DNA of 64,000 nt from Lutibacter profundi (GCF_001543325.1 NZ_CP013355.1:868001-932000); one strand, 5' to 3'. Shown: positions 21,101 to 31,376, numbered from the stretch's first letter. A program made the numbers and translations. Notes: generated from the letters alone by a model not told the origin.

Positions 21101-22105
21101 GTCCCAGATTTTGTTGAATGTGACGATAACATAGATGGTATTATCTCTTTTGACACTTCCACTATTCAAACTACTGTTTTAAACGGGCAAACAGGAATGC
21201 TTGTTTCTTATTTTGATCAAAACGGGAATTTACTTCCAAGTCCACTACCAAACCCTTTTATTACTGAAACAAAAACAATTACAATAAAAGTTGAGAATGA
21301 GTTAAATGGTACTTGTACAGCTGAAACAACTCTAAATTTTATTGTAAATGAAAAACCTCAATTTGAATTATACCCTACAGCAATTTATTGTTTAAATCTA
21401 CCTCCTATTACTGTAGAAACATTCAATGCCTTAGATAATTACACTTATGAATGGAAAAATGAAAGTGGCATCATTATAAGTACAAACTTTGATGCTGTTA
21501 TTTCTAAAGCAGGGAAATATACCGTTATTGCAACTTCAACTGAAGGGTGTCAATCTTTTCCTCAAACCATAACCATTGAAGCTTCAATAATTGCAACTAT
21601 TACCTTAGATGATATTACAATTGTTGATGATTCAGATAATAATTCTATAACAATCTCAACCACAAATTTAGGAATTGGAGATTATGAATTTGCAATTCAA
21701 AAAACAAATGAGTTTATGGGAGCATTTCAAGATGAACCTTATTTTGAAAACCTAATGCCTGGTATTTATACTGTTTTTGTTCGTGATAAAAATAGTTGTG
21801 GTATTGCTCAAATTGATGTCTCAGTTATTGGATTTCCTAAATTTTTCACTCCAAATAATGATGGATATAATGATACTTGGCTTGTGTTAGGTGTAAATGA
21901 AAATTTCTATGCCAACTCTAATATTTATGTTTTTGACAGATTTGGAAAGTTAATTACTCAAATTGACCCTAAAAGCAATGGCTGGGATGGTATATTTAAT
22001 GGGAGACAACTACCTGCTACAGACTATTGGTTCTCTGTTGAGTTAATTGACAATAATGGAAATATAAGAAGCAGGAAAGGTCATTTTAGCCTTATTAGAA
22101 GATAA
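18122..22105 (+). CDS. T9SS type B sorting domain protein, multi-repeat cell-surface protein
   Basis: The 1327 residues begin with a signal peptide (MKKLLTILSFLCVLQSFSQ). Residues about 20-400 form a propeller-like domain (ANFWYFGENAGLDFNSG, CSSFSDSNGNLLFYSDG, STQSAMIIPRPGS). Then come at least six modules of roughly 90-120 residues, each opening with a Cys-Asp signature such as QCDDDNDGFYAFDL, QCDDDTDGFSTFNL or ECDDNIDGIISFDT. The C-terminus (from about residue 1240, FFTPNNDGYNDTW to GHFSLIRR) is the gliding-motility-associated type B sorting domain (TIGR04131-like), so export by the type IX system is expected. Asp-rich modules may bind calcium; that is inference. The next gene is a paralogue. 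Confidence 0.92.
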   Translation: MKKLLTILSFLCVLQSFSQGEANFWYFGENAGLDFNSGSPVALNDGQLNTFEGCSSFSDSNGNLLFYSDGTTIWNKNHTVMPNGFGLKGHPSSTQSAMIIPRPGSTNEYYLFTVGSAVSGGEFGFNYYTIDMNADGGLGDIVAGPIDLSGLKSNLWTEKVAAIKGGDCNTFWVLSYAENQFYAYKVSSTGVNSNAVTSTTSHTADDRRGYLKIAPNGKKVAIAHMADMKLLLYDFDNTTGIVTNEKSLPLVFPENKPYGVEFSANSEKLYVNASNDYYSNIFSEWNNPSNHLSTLYQFNLSSNIIEDIIDSREIIDSRNLYRGALQLGPDQKIYRALSETYNIGIPYLGVIENPEKDGILCNYKHKEISLGIKNSTQGLPPFIASIFSQIEITSVDDQGTTTVLNDQTTHVCVGDSFDIIPEPLTGTSTYKWFFNSDTTPFSNSKNLTFTNINTSASGLYSLEVSQTDSCGNIIILEGEFSIEVYDVPVAYQPSSIDQCDDDNDGFYAFDLAALRDAEVRNGQSSTEFNVSYFRNLIDADTNSNEITNPYINSSAYSTDTIIAKIYNVQNPNCYNTKSLTIQVFETPKPSLTIPVLGQCDSNLVGTDIDGIEIFDLTLKEPEILNGQLATDFTITYFLDATLNNPIPNPATFQNTIRTQPIYVKIVNTLNPNCSAVTNFDIEVFELPTVTSSANLKQCDDDTDGFSTFNLTEVNEKISTNSTNENFTYFTTSLAADTNDNTKLITNPTAYINQNVTTDTVWTRIENNNGCHRVAEINLTVSTTGIPPSFKQRAFYECDDFIDVLNNERDGVTSFNFSGITNDVKALFPANQQLIITYYRNEADALSELNPIVDPSNYRNIGYSSPQIIHIRIDSELDNDCLGIWPRITLNVEPVPIANSVTIYRQCDDDFDGFFPFDTTNIQTTVLNGQTGMTVSYFDQNGNALPTPLPNPFLTKSQTITIRVTDNNSIDPDGACFDETTLEFIVDKKPVAYTVPDFVECDDNIDGIISFDTSTIQTTVLNGQTGMLVSYFDQNGNLLPSPLPNPFITETKTITIKVENELNGTCTAETTLNFIVNEKPQFELYPTAIYCLNLPPITVETFNALDNYTYEWKNESGIIISTNFDAVISKAGKYTVIATSTEGCQSFPQTITIEASIIATITLDDITIVDDSDNNSITISTTNLGIGDYEFAIQKTNEFMGAFQDEPYFENLMPGIYTVFVRDKNSCGIAQIDVSVIGFPKFFTPNNDGYNDTWLVLGVNENFYANSNIYVFDRFGKLITQIDPKSNGWDGIFNGRQLPATDYWFSVELIDNNGNIRSRKGHFSLIRR

Positions 22106-22196
22106 AAATACAATATTTTTTCATTTTTTCCTGTTATAAATTATTAATACTAAGAGATTTATATTATATTTATAACTATTGGAAAGAATTTTTGCC

Positions 22197-25100
22197 ATGA
22201 AAAAAATAATTGTCTTATTGTTAACACTATTTCCAATTATTTTAGCTTCACAAAATGAAGCTGCTATATGGTATTTTGGAAATCAAGCTGGACTAGATTT
22301 TAATAGTGGAGTTCCTGTTGTTCTTACAAATGGACAATTAGATACTTATGAAGGCTGTGCCTCTATTAGTGATTCTTCAGGTAATTTACTTTTTTATACA
22401 GATGGTGTTTCTGTTTGGAATAAAAACCATACAATAATGGCAAATGGAACAGGATTGGATGGCAATTCTTCTAGTTCTCAATCTGCAATTATCATTCCTA
22501 AACCCAACAACGCTAATCAATATTATATTTTTACAGTTGATGATAACCCATTACCAATAGGCGGACAGTTAGGAATCAATTATTCAACTATTGATATTAC
22601 CTCTAATGCAGGTTTAGGTGCTGTTATTTCAAAAAATAATTTAGTTAAACAATATGCTTATGAAAAAATAACAGCTGTGCGACACGCAAATAATAATGAT
22701 TTCTGGGTTATTTCTTTTGTGAAAGATTCTTTTTATGCTTGGCTTGTTAGTGGAACTGGTGTAAATACTACTCCTGTGATTAGTTCAACTGGTATTAGTT
22801 CAACAAATGCCTCGCGAGGATATCTAAAAACATCAATTGATGGTTCTAAAATTGCAAGTGCAAATTTTGGAAATAATGGAACTTTAATGCTTTACAACTT
22901 TGATGCTTCAACTGGGATTGTAAATAATGAAATACAACTCAACTTTGATGATCCTGCTGATATTCCGTATGGTGCTGAATTTTCAAAATTTGGAACAAAA
23001 TTATATGCTACTACCTGCAGATTACCTGGATCGGGTGTAGGCCCTCCTGGAAGATTATATCAATTTGATTTGTCAAATGCCAATGCAAGAACATTAATTG
23101 AAGACCAAAATGAGTACACACGAGGAGCCTTACAATTAGCAATTGACGGTAAAATATACCGAGCACTTTCAAAGGTAACAACCGCTCAAAACCAAGCGAG
23201 TGGCTCTCAATATTTAGGTGTTATAAATGATCCTGAATTGGTTGGGTTGGCTTGTAATTATACTTCTAATGCCATTGATATAACAGTAGCAGGTGCATTT
23301 CCTACTCATAAAGTATTTGAAGGATTACCTCCTTTTATGTCTTCTTACTTTTTATTACCTTCCATTACAGCAAATAATGTTTGTTTTGGTGATAGTACAC
23401 TATTTAGCTTTAATTCAACTACACCTCCTTCAAGTATTACTTGGAATTTTGGGGATCCTTCAACAGGTATTAACAACACTTCTACATTAATAAACCCTAC
23501 TCATGTATTTTCATCATCAGGAGTTTTTTCAGTTACAGCCGATGTTGTAATAACTGGTGTTCCAATTACACTTAATTTAGAAGTTACAGTCTACAATGTA
23601 CCAACTATTACATCTCCCGTTTCTCTTATTCAATGTGATGATGACTTAGATGGTATTGTTAACTTTAATTTATTAGAAGCAAATACATTAATTACAACAG
23701 ATTCACCAACGCCTACTATTTCCTATTTCCTTACTGAAATTGATGCCATAAACAATACAAATCCTATTTCAAATGTAACTACTTTCTCTGGTAGCACTGG
23801 TGATGCTGTTTGGGCAAGAGTGGTTAATAATGTTGGATGTTTTGATACAGCTGAAGTACAACTAAATGTAACTTCAACGCAAATCCCTGCCAGTTTAATG
23901 GTTACTTTTGATGAATGTGATGATGCAACTGATGGTAATGATACGAATGGACTCACTACTTTTGACTTTAGTAGTGCAACAGTTCAAATTCTTAATGCGC
24001 TTCTTCCTACCACAAATCTCTCTGTTTCGTATTATGAAAATATTGCTGATGCGCTTGCTCAACTTAATAGTATTGACCCTACAAACTATACAAACACAAC
24101 ACCTAACTCGCAACAAATTGTAGTAAGAGTTGATGATTTAACTAATGGTTGTTTTGGATTGGGTTACCACGTTACATTAAATGTAAATCTTATTCCCCAA
24201 TTTGAGCTAGATACCTCAGCTGATTTTTGCAATGATGGTACAACATCAATTATTGGCGTTCAAAATCCTGCTGCTGTTTATACCTACGTTTGGGAAAATA
24301 GTGCTGGTACCGTTGTTGGAAATACATCTGCCATATCTGTAACCTCTTCTGATACCTATACCGTTACTGCAACTGATACCACTGGTAATAATTGTCAGAA
24401 TTCAAAAAGAATTATTGTTAATATTTATGATATTCCGGTAGTTACATCTCCCGTTTCTCTTACTCAATGTGATGATGACCTAGATGGTATTGTTAATTTT
24501 AATCTAAATGAAGCCAACTCGCTAATATCTTCTGAAAGTCCATTCCCTAGTTTCTCTTACTTTTTAACCCAAAACGATGCTATAAACAACACAAACCCCA
24601 TTTCAAATGTAACAACCTTTTCTGGTAGCACTGGTGATGCTGTTTGGGCAAGAGTGGTTAATAGTAACGGATGTTTTGATACGGCGGAAGTACAACTAAA
24701 TGTAACTTCAACGCAAATCCCTGCTGGTTTAATGGTTACTTTTGATGAATGTGATAATGCAAATGATGGTAATGATACGAATGGGCTCACTAATTTTGAC
24801 TTTAGCAGTGCAACTGAGCAAATTAAAACAGCCCTATTACCTGAAACAAACTTAACTGTTTCGTATTATGAAAATATTGCTGATGCACTTGCTCAACTTA
24901 ATAGTATTGACCCTACTAACTATACAAATACAACACCTAACTCGCAACAAATTGTAGTGAGAGTTAACGATTTAACAAACGACTGTTTTGGATTAGGTTA
25001 CCACGTTACATTAAATGTAAATCCTACTCCTCAATTTCAGCTAGATACCACAGCTGATTTTTGCAATGATGGTACAACATCAATTATTGGCGTTCAAAAT

Positions 25101-27419
25101 CCTGCTGCTATTTATACCTACGTTTGGGAAAATAGTGCTGGTACTGTTGTTGGAAATACATCTGCCATATCTGTAACCTCTTCTGATACCTATACCGTTA
25201 CTGCAACTGATACCACTGGTAATAATTGTCAGAATTCAAAAAGAATTATTGTTAATATTTATGATATTCCGGTAGTTACATCTCCCGTTTCTCTTACTCA
25301 ATGTGATGATGACCTAGATGGTATTGTTAATTTCAATCTAAATGAAGCCAACTCGCTAATATCTTCTGAAAGTCCATTCCCTAGTTTCTCTTACTTTTTA
25401 ACCCAAAACGATGCTATAAACAACACAAACCCCATTTCAAATGCAACTGCTTTCTCTGGTAGCACTGGTGATGCTGTTTGGGCAAGAGTGGTTAATAGTA
25501 ACGGATGTTTTGATACGGCAGAAGTACAACTAAATGTAACTTCAACGCAAATCCCTGCTAGTTTAATGGTTACTTTTGATGAATGTGATGATGCAACTGA
25601 TGGTAATGATACGAATGGGCTCACTACTTTTGACTTTAGCAGTGCAACTGAGCAAATTAAAACAGCCCTATTACCTGAAACAAACTTAACTGTTTCGTAT
25701 TATGAAAATATTGCTGATGCACTTGCTCAACTTAATAGTATTAACCCTACTAACTATACAAATACAACACCTAACTCGCAACAAATTGTAGTAAGAGTTA
25801 ACGATTTAACAAACGACTGTTTTGGATTAGGTTATCACGTTACATTAAATGTAAATCCTACTCCTCAATTTCAGCTAGATACCACAGCTGATTTTTGTAG
25901 TGATGTTACAGCTCCAACTATTGGTGTGCAAAACCCTGCTGCTGTTTATACCTACGTTTGGGAAAATAGTGCTGGTACTGTTGTTGGAAATACATCTGCC
26001 ATATCTGTAACCTCTTCTGATACCTATACCGTTACTGCAACTGATACCAGCGGTAATAATTGTCAGAATTCAAAAAGTATTTTAGTTAATATGTATGATA
26101 TTCCTGTTGTTACATCTCCCGTCTCTCTTATTCAATGTGATGATGACCTAGATGGTATTGTTAATTTCAATCTAAATGAAGCCAATTCTCTTATATCTTC
26201 TGAAAGTCCGTTCCCTAGTTTCTCTTACTTTTTAACCCAAAACGATGCTATAAACAACACAAACCCCATTTCAAATGTAACAACCTTTTCTGGTAGCACT
26301 GGTGATGCTGTTTGGGCAAGAGTGGTTAATAGTAACGGATGTTTTGATACGGCGGAAGTAAATTTACAAGTTATTACAATTGATATCCCCAGTGATTTAA
26401 TGATTACTTTCGATGAATGTGATGATTTATTTAATGACAACGATACTGATGGTTTTGCTACTTTTGACTTTAGCAGTGCAACTGAGCAAATTCTCAATGC
26501 ACTTCTTCCTACCACAAACCTTTCTGTTTCTTATTATAAAAATATTTCAGATGCACAAGCTAAATTAAATGCTATAAACCCTAATAGCTTTAGAAATACA
26601 ATAACGAACTCGCAACAAATTTTTGCTAGAATAGACCACAATTTAATTAATTGCTACAAAATTGAACCTCTTATCTCCTTAAATGTAAATCCTGTTCCTC
26701 AATTTGATTTATTAGATACAATTGAGTTTTGTTTTCTTTCTTTAGAATATAGTATTGGTATTGAAAATCCCTCAGACGAATATGATTATCAATGGAGAAA
26801 CGAGCTGGGAAAAATGATAGGGAGCACTCCAAATATTACAATAAATTCAGAGGGATTATACACTGTTACTGCAACTAACAACAATAATTGTATAAAAACA
26901 AGAAGTATACAAGTTAATAGTATTCCTGTAACACCTTTATTAAATTTTGATAAAAATAATATTGTTCTTGCTGACAATTCTGACAACAATACAATAACTG
27001 TATTAATAGACAATTTACCTACTAGTACCTATGAATTTGCCATTGATAATAACACTTTTCAATCTAATAATTTATTTGAAAATGTACTAGCGGGTCTACA
27101 TACCATTAAAATTAGAGATGTTGAAAATTGTCTTGAATCTTCCGTAGATATTTCTGTAATTAATATTCCCAATTTTTTTACGCCTAATGGTGATGGATAT
27201 AATGATACTTGGCATGTAACAGGTATAGCGTTTCAGCCAACCTCTAATGTTTATATATTTGATAGATTTGGAAAATTAATAGCCATTTTGAATCCCTTAG
27301 GACGTGGTTGGAATGGTTTGTACAAAGGAAACCCTCTACCTTCTACAGATTACTGGTATAAAGTAGAATTAGATGATGGAAGAGTTCTAAAAGGTCATTT
27401 TAGCTTAATTAGACGTTAG
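22197..27419 (+). CDS. Giant T9SS type B sorting domain protein with 278-residue tandem repeats
   Basis: From the ATG at 22197 the protein has 1740 residues with signal peptide MKKIIVLLLTLFPIILAS. The N-terminal domain (WYFGNQAGLDFNSG) parallels its upstream neighbour. A PKD-like domain lies near 395-465 (SITWNFGDPSTGINN, THVFSSSGVFSVTADV). Four tandem repeats of 278 residues start at about 466, 744, 1022 and 1300, each with YDIPVVTSPVSLTQCDDDLD-like opening and a second ECDDATDGNDTNGL motif. The type B sorting domain runs from about 1657 (FFTPNGDGYNDTW to GHFSLIRR). It is probably a surface or released adhesin-like protein; ligand unknown. Internal repeats 1-3 are almost identical in DNA. 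Confidence 0.92.
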   Translation: MKKIIVLLLTLFPIILASQNEAAIWYFGNQAGLDFNSGVPVVLTNGQLDTYEGCASISDSSGNLLFYTDGVSVWNKNHTIMANGTGLDGNSSSSQSAIIIPKPNNANQYYIFTVDDNPLPIGGQLGINYSTIDITSNAGLGAVISKNNLVKQYAYEKITAVRHANNNDFWVISFVKDSFYAWLVSGTGVNTTPVISSTGISSTNASRGYLKTSIDGSKIASANFGNNGTLMLYNFDASTGIVNNEIQLNFDDPADIPYGAEFSKFGTKLYATTCRLPGSGVGPPGRLYQFDLSNANARTLIEDQNEYTRGALQLAIDGKIYRALSKVTTAQNQASGSQYLGVINDPELVGLACNYTSNAIDITVAGAFPTHKVFEGLPPFMSSYFLLPSITANNVCFGDSTLFSFNSTTPPSSITWNFGDPSTGINNTSTLINPTHVFSSSGVFSVTADVVITGVPITLNLEVTVYNVPTITSPVSLIQCDDDLDGIVNFNLLEANTLITTDSPTPTISYFLTEIDAINNTNPISNVTTFSGSTGDAVWARVVNNVGCFDTAEVQLNVTSTQIPASLMVTFDECDDATDGNDTNGLTTFDFSSATVQILNALLPTTNLSVSYYENIADALAQLNSIDPTNYTNTTPNSQQIVVRVDDLTNGCFGLGYHVTLNVNLIPQFELDTSADFCNDGTTSIIGVQNPAAVYTYVWENSAGTVVGNTSAISVTSSDTYTVTATDTTGNNCQNSKRIIVNIYDIPVVTSPVSLTQCDDDLDGIVNFNLNEANSLISSESPFPSFSYFLTQNDAINNTNPISNVTTFSGSTGDAVWARVVNSNGCFDTAEVQLNVTSTQIPAGLMVTFDECDNANDGNDTNGLTNFDFSSATEQIKTALLPETNLTVSYYENIADALAQLNSIDPTNYTNTTPNSQQIVVRVNDLTNDCFGLGYHVTLNVNPTPQFQLDTTADFCNDGTTSIIGVQNPAAIYTYVWENSAGTVVGNTSAISVTSSDTYTVTATDTTGNNCQNSKRIIVNIYDIPVVTSPVSLTQCDDDLDGIVNFNLNEANSLISSESPFPSFSYFLTQNDAINNTNPISNATAFSGSTGDAVWARVVNSNGCFDTAEVQLNVTSTQIPASLMVTFDECDDATDGNDTNGLTTFDFSSATEQIKTALLPETNLTVSYYENIADALAQLNSINPTNYTNTTPNSQQIVVRVNDLTNDCFGLGYHVTLNVNPTPQFQLDTTADFCSDVTAPTIGVQNPAAVYTYVWENSAGTVVGNTSAISVTSSDTYTVTATDTSGNNCQNSKSILVNMYDIPVVTSPVSLIQCDDDLDGIVNFNLNEANSLISSESPFPSFSYFLTQNDAINNTNPISNVTTFSGSTGDAVWARVVNSNGCFDTAEVNLQVITIDIPSDLMITFDECDDLFNDNDTDGFATFDFSSATEQILNALLPTTNLSVSYYKNISDAQAKLNAINPNSFRNTITNSQQIFARIDHNLINCYKIEPLISLNVNPVPQFDLLDTIEFCFLSLEYSIGIENPSDEYDYQWRNELGKMIGSTPNITINSEGLYTVTATNNNNCIKTRSIQVNSIPVTPLLNFDKNNIVLADNSDNNTITVLIDNLPTSTYEFAIDNNTFQSNNLFENVLAGLHTIKIRDVENCLESSVDISVINIPNFFTPNGDGYNDTWHVTGIAFQPTSNVYIFDRFGKLIAILNPLGRGWNGLYKGNPLPSTDYWYKVELDDGRVLKGHFSLIRR
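23592..26927 (+). repeat. Four tandem 834-bp coding repeats
   Basis: Units begin at 23592, 24426, 25260 and 26094, an exact period of 834 bp (278 codons). Units 2 and 3 share long identical stretches, unit 1 is slightly different and unit 4 diverges in its second half (after about 26355). Each unit encodes two Cys-Asp modules. The phase is kept, so copy-number change would preserve the frame. The last boundary is approximate. Confidence 0.92.
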
Positions 27420-27740
27420 CTATAATTTCTTCAAAATAGCATTTTGTAAGCCATTACTAAAATATGATTTTATTTCTAGAGTTTCTTCTTCTTTATATTT
27501 CTAATTTCCAGTAATAATAGATTTTTGTTTAAGCTACAATAACTTCAAATAGTCTATTTTAATTATTTTTAATATCGATTAAAATTATGTGTAAATTTAT
27601 CACTTCAAAAAAAAAGGTAAAATTTTTCATGTTGTAATAATCATCAATTACAATTGTATTTTTTAATCAAAAAAATTAAAGAATTCTTAAATATAAAGTT
27701 AGATAAACCAAAACAATAGAAATTAGTTTATTTTTGCGCT
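27420..27740. other. Intergenic region without gene
   Basis: This 321-base AT-rich gap between the second T9SS giant and uvrB holds no credible ORF or clear hairpin. The only element seen is the TATTTTTG at its right end. Confidence 0.6.
27729..27736 (+). promoter_or_regulatory. Candidate -7 element (TATTTTTG) of uvrB
   Basis: TATTTTTG fits TAnnTTTG and ends four bases before the uvrB ATG at 27741. Transcription would start at or next to the start codon. The -33 element was not recognised. Confidence 0.4.
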
Positions 27741-29738
27741 ATGCAATTTAAATTAGAATCTAAATTTAAACCTACTGGTGACCAACCTGAAGCAATTATA
27801 CAGTTAGTTGAAGGTATAAATTCTAATGAAAAATATCAAACTTTATTGGGAGTTACTGGTTCAGGAAAAACATTTACTGTTGCTAATTTAATTGAAAAAG
27901 TTAAAAAACCAACTTTAGTTTTAGCACATAATAAAACTTTAGCAGCTCAATTGTATTCTGAGTTTAAACAGTTTTTCCCAAATAATGCTGTAGAATATTT
28001 TGTTTCGTATTACGATTATTATCAACCTGAAGCCTATTTACCAACTACAGGAACTTACATAGAAAAAGATTTATCTATAAATGAGGATATTGAAAAACTA
28101 CGAATTAGTGCTTCTTCTGCCCTACTTTCTGGAAGAAGAGATGTTATTATTGTAGCTTCTGTATCTTGTATTTATGGAATTGGGAATCCTGTAGAATTTA
28201 AAAAAAATATTATTTCTATTGAAGTTGATGAAGTTATTTCTCGTACTTCTTTTCTACATCAATTAGTAACAAGCCTATACTCTAGAACAGAAACAGAGAT
28301 AAGTAGTGGAACTTTTAAAGTAAAAGGAGATACTATAACTGTTTTTCCATCTTATGGAGAACACGCTTATAGAATTCATTTTTTTGGAGATGAAATTGAA
28401 GAAATAGAAAGTTTTGATGTTAGTAACAATAAGGTTATTGAAAAATTTGATACCCTAAAAATATATCCAGCTAATTTATTTGTTACTTCTCCCGATGTTT
28501 TACAAAACGCCATCCATTCTATACAAGAAGACTTAGTAAAGCAATATGATTATTTCAAAGAAATTGGTAAACATCTAGAAGCAAAACGACTTAAAGAGCG
28601 TACCGAATTTGACTTAGAAATGATTCGAGAATTGGGATATTGCAGTGGCATTGAAAACTATTCTCGCTATTTAGATCAAAGAAAACCAGGCACAAGACCT
28701 TTCTGTTTACTAGATTATTTTCCTGATGATTATTTAATGATTATTGATGAAAGTCATGTTACAATTCCTCAAGTTCACGCAATGTATGGTGGCGATAGGT
28801 CAAGAAAAGAAAACTTGGTAAGTTATGGTTTTAGATTGCCTGCTGCTATGGATAACAGGCCTTTAAAATTTGATGAGTTTGAAGAAATCCAAAATCAAGT
28901 TATTTATGTTAGTGCTACACCTGCAGATTACGAATTACAAAAAACGGAAGGTGTTTTTGTTGAGCAGGTAATTAGACCAACAGGTTTACTAGACCCGGAG
29001 ATTGAAGTACGTACAAGTATCAATCAAATTGATGATTTAATTGAAGAAATTCAAATTAGAGTAGAAAAAGATGAACGTACTTTGGTAACAACACTTACTA
29101 AAAGAATGGCTGAAGAATTAACCAAATATTTTAGTAGAATTCAAATTAGATGTCGTTATATTCACTCAGACGTTGATACTTTAGAGCGTGTAGAAATTAT
29201 GGCAGATTTACGAAAAGGATTATTTGATGTACTTATTGGTGTAAACCTTTTGCGTGAAGGATTAGACCTACCTGAAGTTTCTTTGGTAGCTATTTTAGAT
29301 GCTGATAAAGAGGGGTTTTTACGCTCACATCGTTCATTAACTCAAACTATTGGTAGAGCTGCTAGGCATATTGAAGGAAAAGCAATTATGTATGCTGATA
29401 AAATTACCAAAAGTATGCAACTAACTATTGATGAAACAAACCGAAGAAGAGAGAAACAAATAGCCTATAATACCATAAACAAAATTACTCCTAGCCAAAT
29501 TATAAAAAGTATTGAAAATACACTGGCAAAAAATACGGGAGCATCCTATCGATATGATATAACTTCAAATATGGCTGCCGAAGAAGAATTATCTTATCTA
29601 CCAAAATCTGAAATAGATAAAAGAATACGTGAGAAAAGAAAACAAATGGAAGTTGCAGCTAAAGGTTTAGATTTTATGGCTGCAGCAAAATTACGTGATG
29701 AAATTAAAATTTTACAAGAAAAAATTAAAAATAAGTAA
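27741..29738 (+). CDS. uvrB: Excinuclease ABC subunit B
   Basis: This 665-residue nucleotide-excision-repair helicase has Walker A GVTGSGKT (37-44), the beta-hairpin segment [28 protein letters not shown], helicase motif [11 protein letters not shown] (near 337), motif [19 protein letters not shown] and QTIGRAARH, and a C-terminal UVR domain (near 625-662) that contacts UvrA/UvrC. All motifs are intact and the length is standard. It is transcribed alone and ends in a shared terminator with the converging aldolase gene. Confidence 0.98.
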   Translation: MQFKLESKFKPTGDQPEAIIQLVEGINSNEKYQTLLGVTGSGKTFTVANLIEKVKKPTLVLAHNKTLAAQLYSEFKQFFPNNAVEYFVSYYDYYQPEAYLPTTGTYIEKDLSINEDIEKLRISASSALLSGRRDVIIVASVSCIYGIGNPVEFKKNIISIEVDEVISRTSFLHQLVTSLYSRTETEISSGTFKVKGDTITVFPSYGEHAYRIHFFGDEIEEIESFDVSNNKVIEKFDTLKIYPANLFVTSPDVLQNAIHSIQEDLVKQYDYFKEIGKHLEAKRLKERTEFDLEMIRELGYCSGIENYSRYLDQRKPGTRPFCLLDYFPDDYLMIIDESHVTIPQVHAMYGGDRSRKENLVSYGFRLPAAMDNRPLKFDEFEEIQNQVIYVSATPADYELQKTEGVFVEQVIRPTGLLDPEIEVRTSINQIDDLIEEIQIRVEKDERTLVTTLTKRMAEELTKYFSRIQIRCRYIHSDVDTLERVEIMADLRKGLFDVLIGVNLLREGLDLPEVSLVAILDADKEGFLRSHRSLTQTIGRAARHIEGKAIMYADKITKSMQLTIDETNRRREKQIAYNTINKITPSQIIKSIENTLAKNTGASYRYDITSNMAAEEELSYLPKSEIDKRIREKRKQMEVAAKGLDFMAAAKLRDEIKILQEKIKNK

Positions 29739-29789
29739 GCAGTTATCAACGTAATATATCTTTTTAGATATAGTTTATTAATAACTGCT
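29738..29789. terminator. Bidirectional terminator, uvrB / transaldolase
   Basis: AGCAGTTAT (29738-29746) pairs with ATAACTGCT (29781-29789), and a smaller inner hairpin (ATATATC/GATATA) lies inside. On the minus strand it is followed by a T-rich tract. It separates convergent genes. Confidence 0.5.
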
Positions 29790-29804
29790 AACTAAACCAA
29801 CGTT

Positions 29805-30458
29805 TTAGTTTCCTTTTTTATAATCTTCTAAAAATTTAGCTAATCCTATATCTGTTAATGGGTGTTTTAATAATCCTTTTATAGAAGATAATGGCCCTGT
29901 CATTACATCTGACCCTAATTTAGCACAATCTATAATATGCATTGTATGACGTACAGATGCTGCTAAAATTTGAGTTTCAAAACCATAATTATCATAAATT
30001 AATCTTATTTCAGATATCAAATGCAATCCGTCTGTTGAAACATCATCTAACCTACCAATAAAAGGCGAAACATATGTTGCCCCTGCTTTTGCTGCTAATA
30101 ATGCTTGTCCGGCAGAAAATACCAACGTTACATTTGTTTTTATTCCTTTATCAGAAAAATACTTGCAAGCCTTAATTCCGTCCGCAATCATAGGTAGTTT
30201 AACAACAATTTGTGGATTTAAAGCTGCTAATTCTTCTCCTTCTTTTATCATTCCTTCAAAATCGGTTGCAATAACTTCAGCACTTACATCGCCATCAACC
30301 ACTTCACAAATTGCTTTGTAATGGTTTATAATATTTGTAGCACCTGTAATTCCCTCCTTAGCCATTAATGATGGATTTGTAGTAACTCCATCTAAAATAC
30401 CTAAAGCCTGTGCTTCTCTAATTTGATCTATATTGGCAGTATCAATAAAAAATTTCAT
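29805..30458 (-). CDS. Transaldolase-like fructose-6-phosphate aldolase
   Basis: The 217 residues start [20 protein letters not shown] and include [44 protein letters not shown] (Schiff-base Lys region), [20 protein letters not shown] and [11 protein letters not shown]. This is the short (about 215-residue) class of transaldolase/FSA, acting in the pentose phosphate pathway or cleaving fructose-6-phosphate. Sequence alone cannot decide between the two activities. It is monocistronic. Confidence 0.92.
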   Translation of the reverse strand: MKFFIDTANIDQIREAQALGILDGVTTNPSLMAKEGITGATNIINHYKAICEVVDGDVSAEVIATDFEGMIKEGEELAALNPQIVVKLPMIADGIKACKYFSDKGIKTNVTLVFSAGQALLAAKAGATYVSPFIGRLDDVSTDGLHLISEIRLIYDNYGFETQILAASVRHTMHIIDCAKLGSDVMTGPLSSIKGLLKHPLTDIGLAKFLEDYKKGN

Positions 30459-30572
30459 GTATTCTTAATTTAATAATTAATTTTATTTTATATGGTTATT
30501 GAGCGTAGTCAAAATAATATATTTCACAACTTAACATTAACTCCTCCTTCACTCAGCGACAAAAGTGCAAAG

Positions 30573-31376
30573 TTACAATTTATAATGATTCATTAATAAT
30601 TTTTCATAAATTGTATCTGGTAATATTTTTTTTAATACAATTGAAAATTTTTGCATAAAACTCCCTACTTTATAATGAACTTTTGGTTTTGATGTTTTGA
30701 TGATTTTATAAATAGCTTCTGCCATTTCAATGGGGTCGTTTCCACTATTTACATGAGTATCCATTAAATCCAAATTGCTTTGATAAACTTCTTTATAGGG
30801 CGAATTTTCAAAAACTGGTGTATGATATCTTCCTGATGCTATATTGGTAGCGAAATCGCCTGGAGCTACATTGGTAACTTCAATGCCAAAATTTTTAACT
30901 TCCATACGAATGGCTTCCGTAACAATTTCTAGCGCACCTTTGGTAGCAGAATAAATTCCTCTAAAAGGCAACCCCATATAACCTGCTATAGAAGTTACAT
31001 TAATAATCAGTCCACTTTTTTGTTTTCGCATTTGTGGTAATACCGCTTTCATTACATCAATTGCACCAAAAAAATTAGTATTAAACACCTTACGCATTTC
31101 ACTTGTAGGTGTTTCTTCAATAGAACCAGTAATTCCCATACCAGCATTATTTATCAAAATATCTAACTTTCCTTCATTTTTAATCACTTCTTCAACAGCA
31201 CTTTTTATGGTATTTACATCATTTACATCAAGAGAAACCAACTTAAAAGGATGATTTTTAATTTTAGTAGAATTTCTACTAGTTCCATAAACAATAAATC
31301 CTTTTTGAGATAAATATTCCCCAACAGATTTACCAATTCCTGAAGAACCTCCTGTAATTAAAACAACTTTAGACAT
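30573..31376 (-). CDS. Short-chain dehydrogenase/reductase
   Basis: The protein has 267 residues with the NAD(P) motif TGGSSGIGKSVG, the structural NNAGMG, the catalytic Ser in INVTSIAGYMG and the YSATKGALE Tyr-Lys pair. The C-terminal extension (VGSFMQKFSIVLKKILPDTI) is like that of the SDR group acting on lipid or retinol-like substrates, but substrate cannot be assigned. It is a single gene between ffs and the transaldolase-like gene. The 114-base gap after it contains GAGCGTAGTCAAAA, a degenerate half of the hairpin seen in the 40.9-kb repeat. Confidence 0.88.
   Translation of the reverse strand: MSKVVLITGGSSGIGKSVGEYLSQKGFIVYGTSRNSTKIKNHPFKLVSLDVNDVNTIKSAVEEVIKNEGKLDILINNAGMGITGSIEETPTSEMRKVFNTNFFGAIDVMKAVLPQMRKQKSGLIINVTSIAGYMGLPFRGIYSATKGALEIVTEAIRMEVKNFGIEVTNVAPGDFATNIASGRYHTPVFENSPYKEVYQSNLDLMDTHVNSGNDPIEMAEAIYKIIKTSKPKVHYKVGSFMQKFSIVLKKILPDTIYEKLLMNHYKL

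Noticed and set aside
23723-26515. Four antisense ORFs (about 77 codons each) spaced by 834 bp
   Set aside because: They are shadows of the tandem repeats in the T9SS protein, opposite a long coding frame, and appear only because the repeat unit happens to lack stops on that strand.
23592-26927. Repeat period considered as CRISPR or non-coding satellite
   Set aside because: The unit is 834 bp, in frame and encodes protein modules; there are no short spacers.
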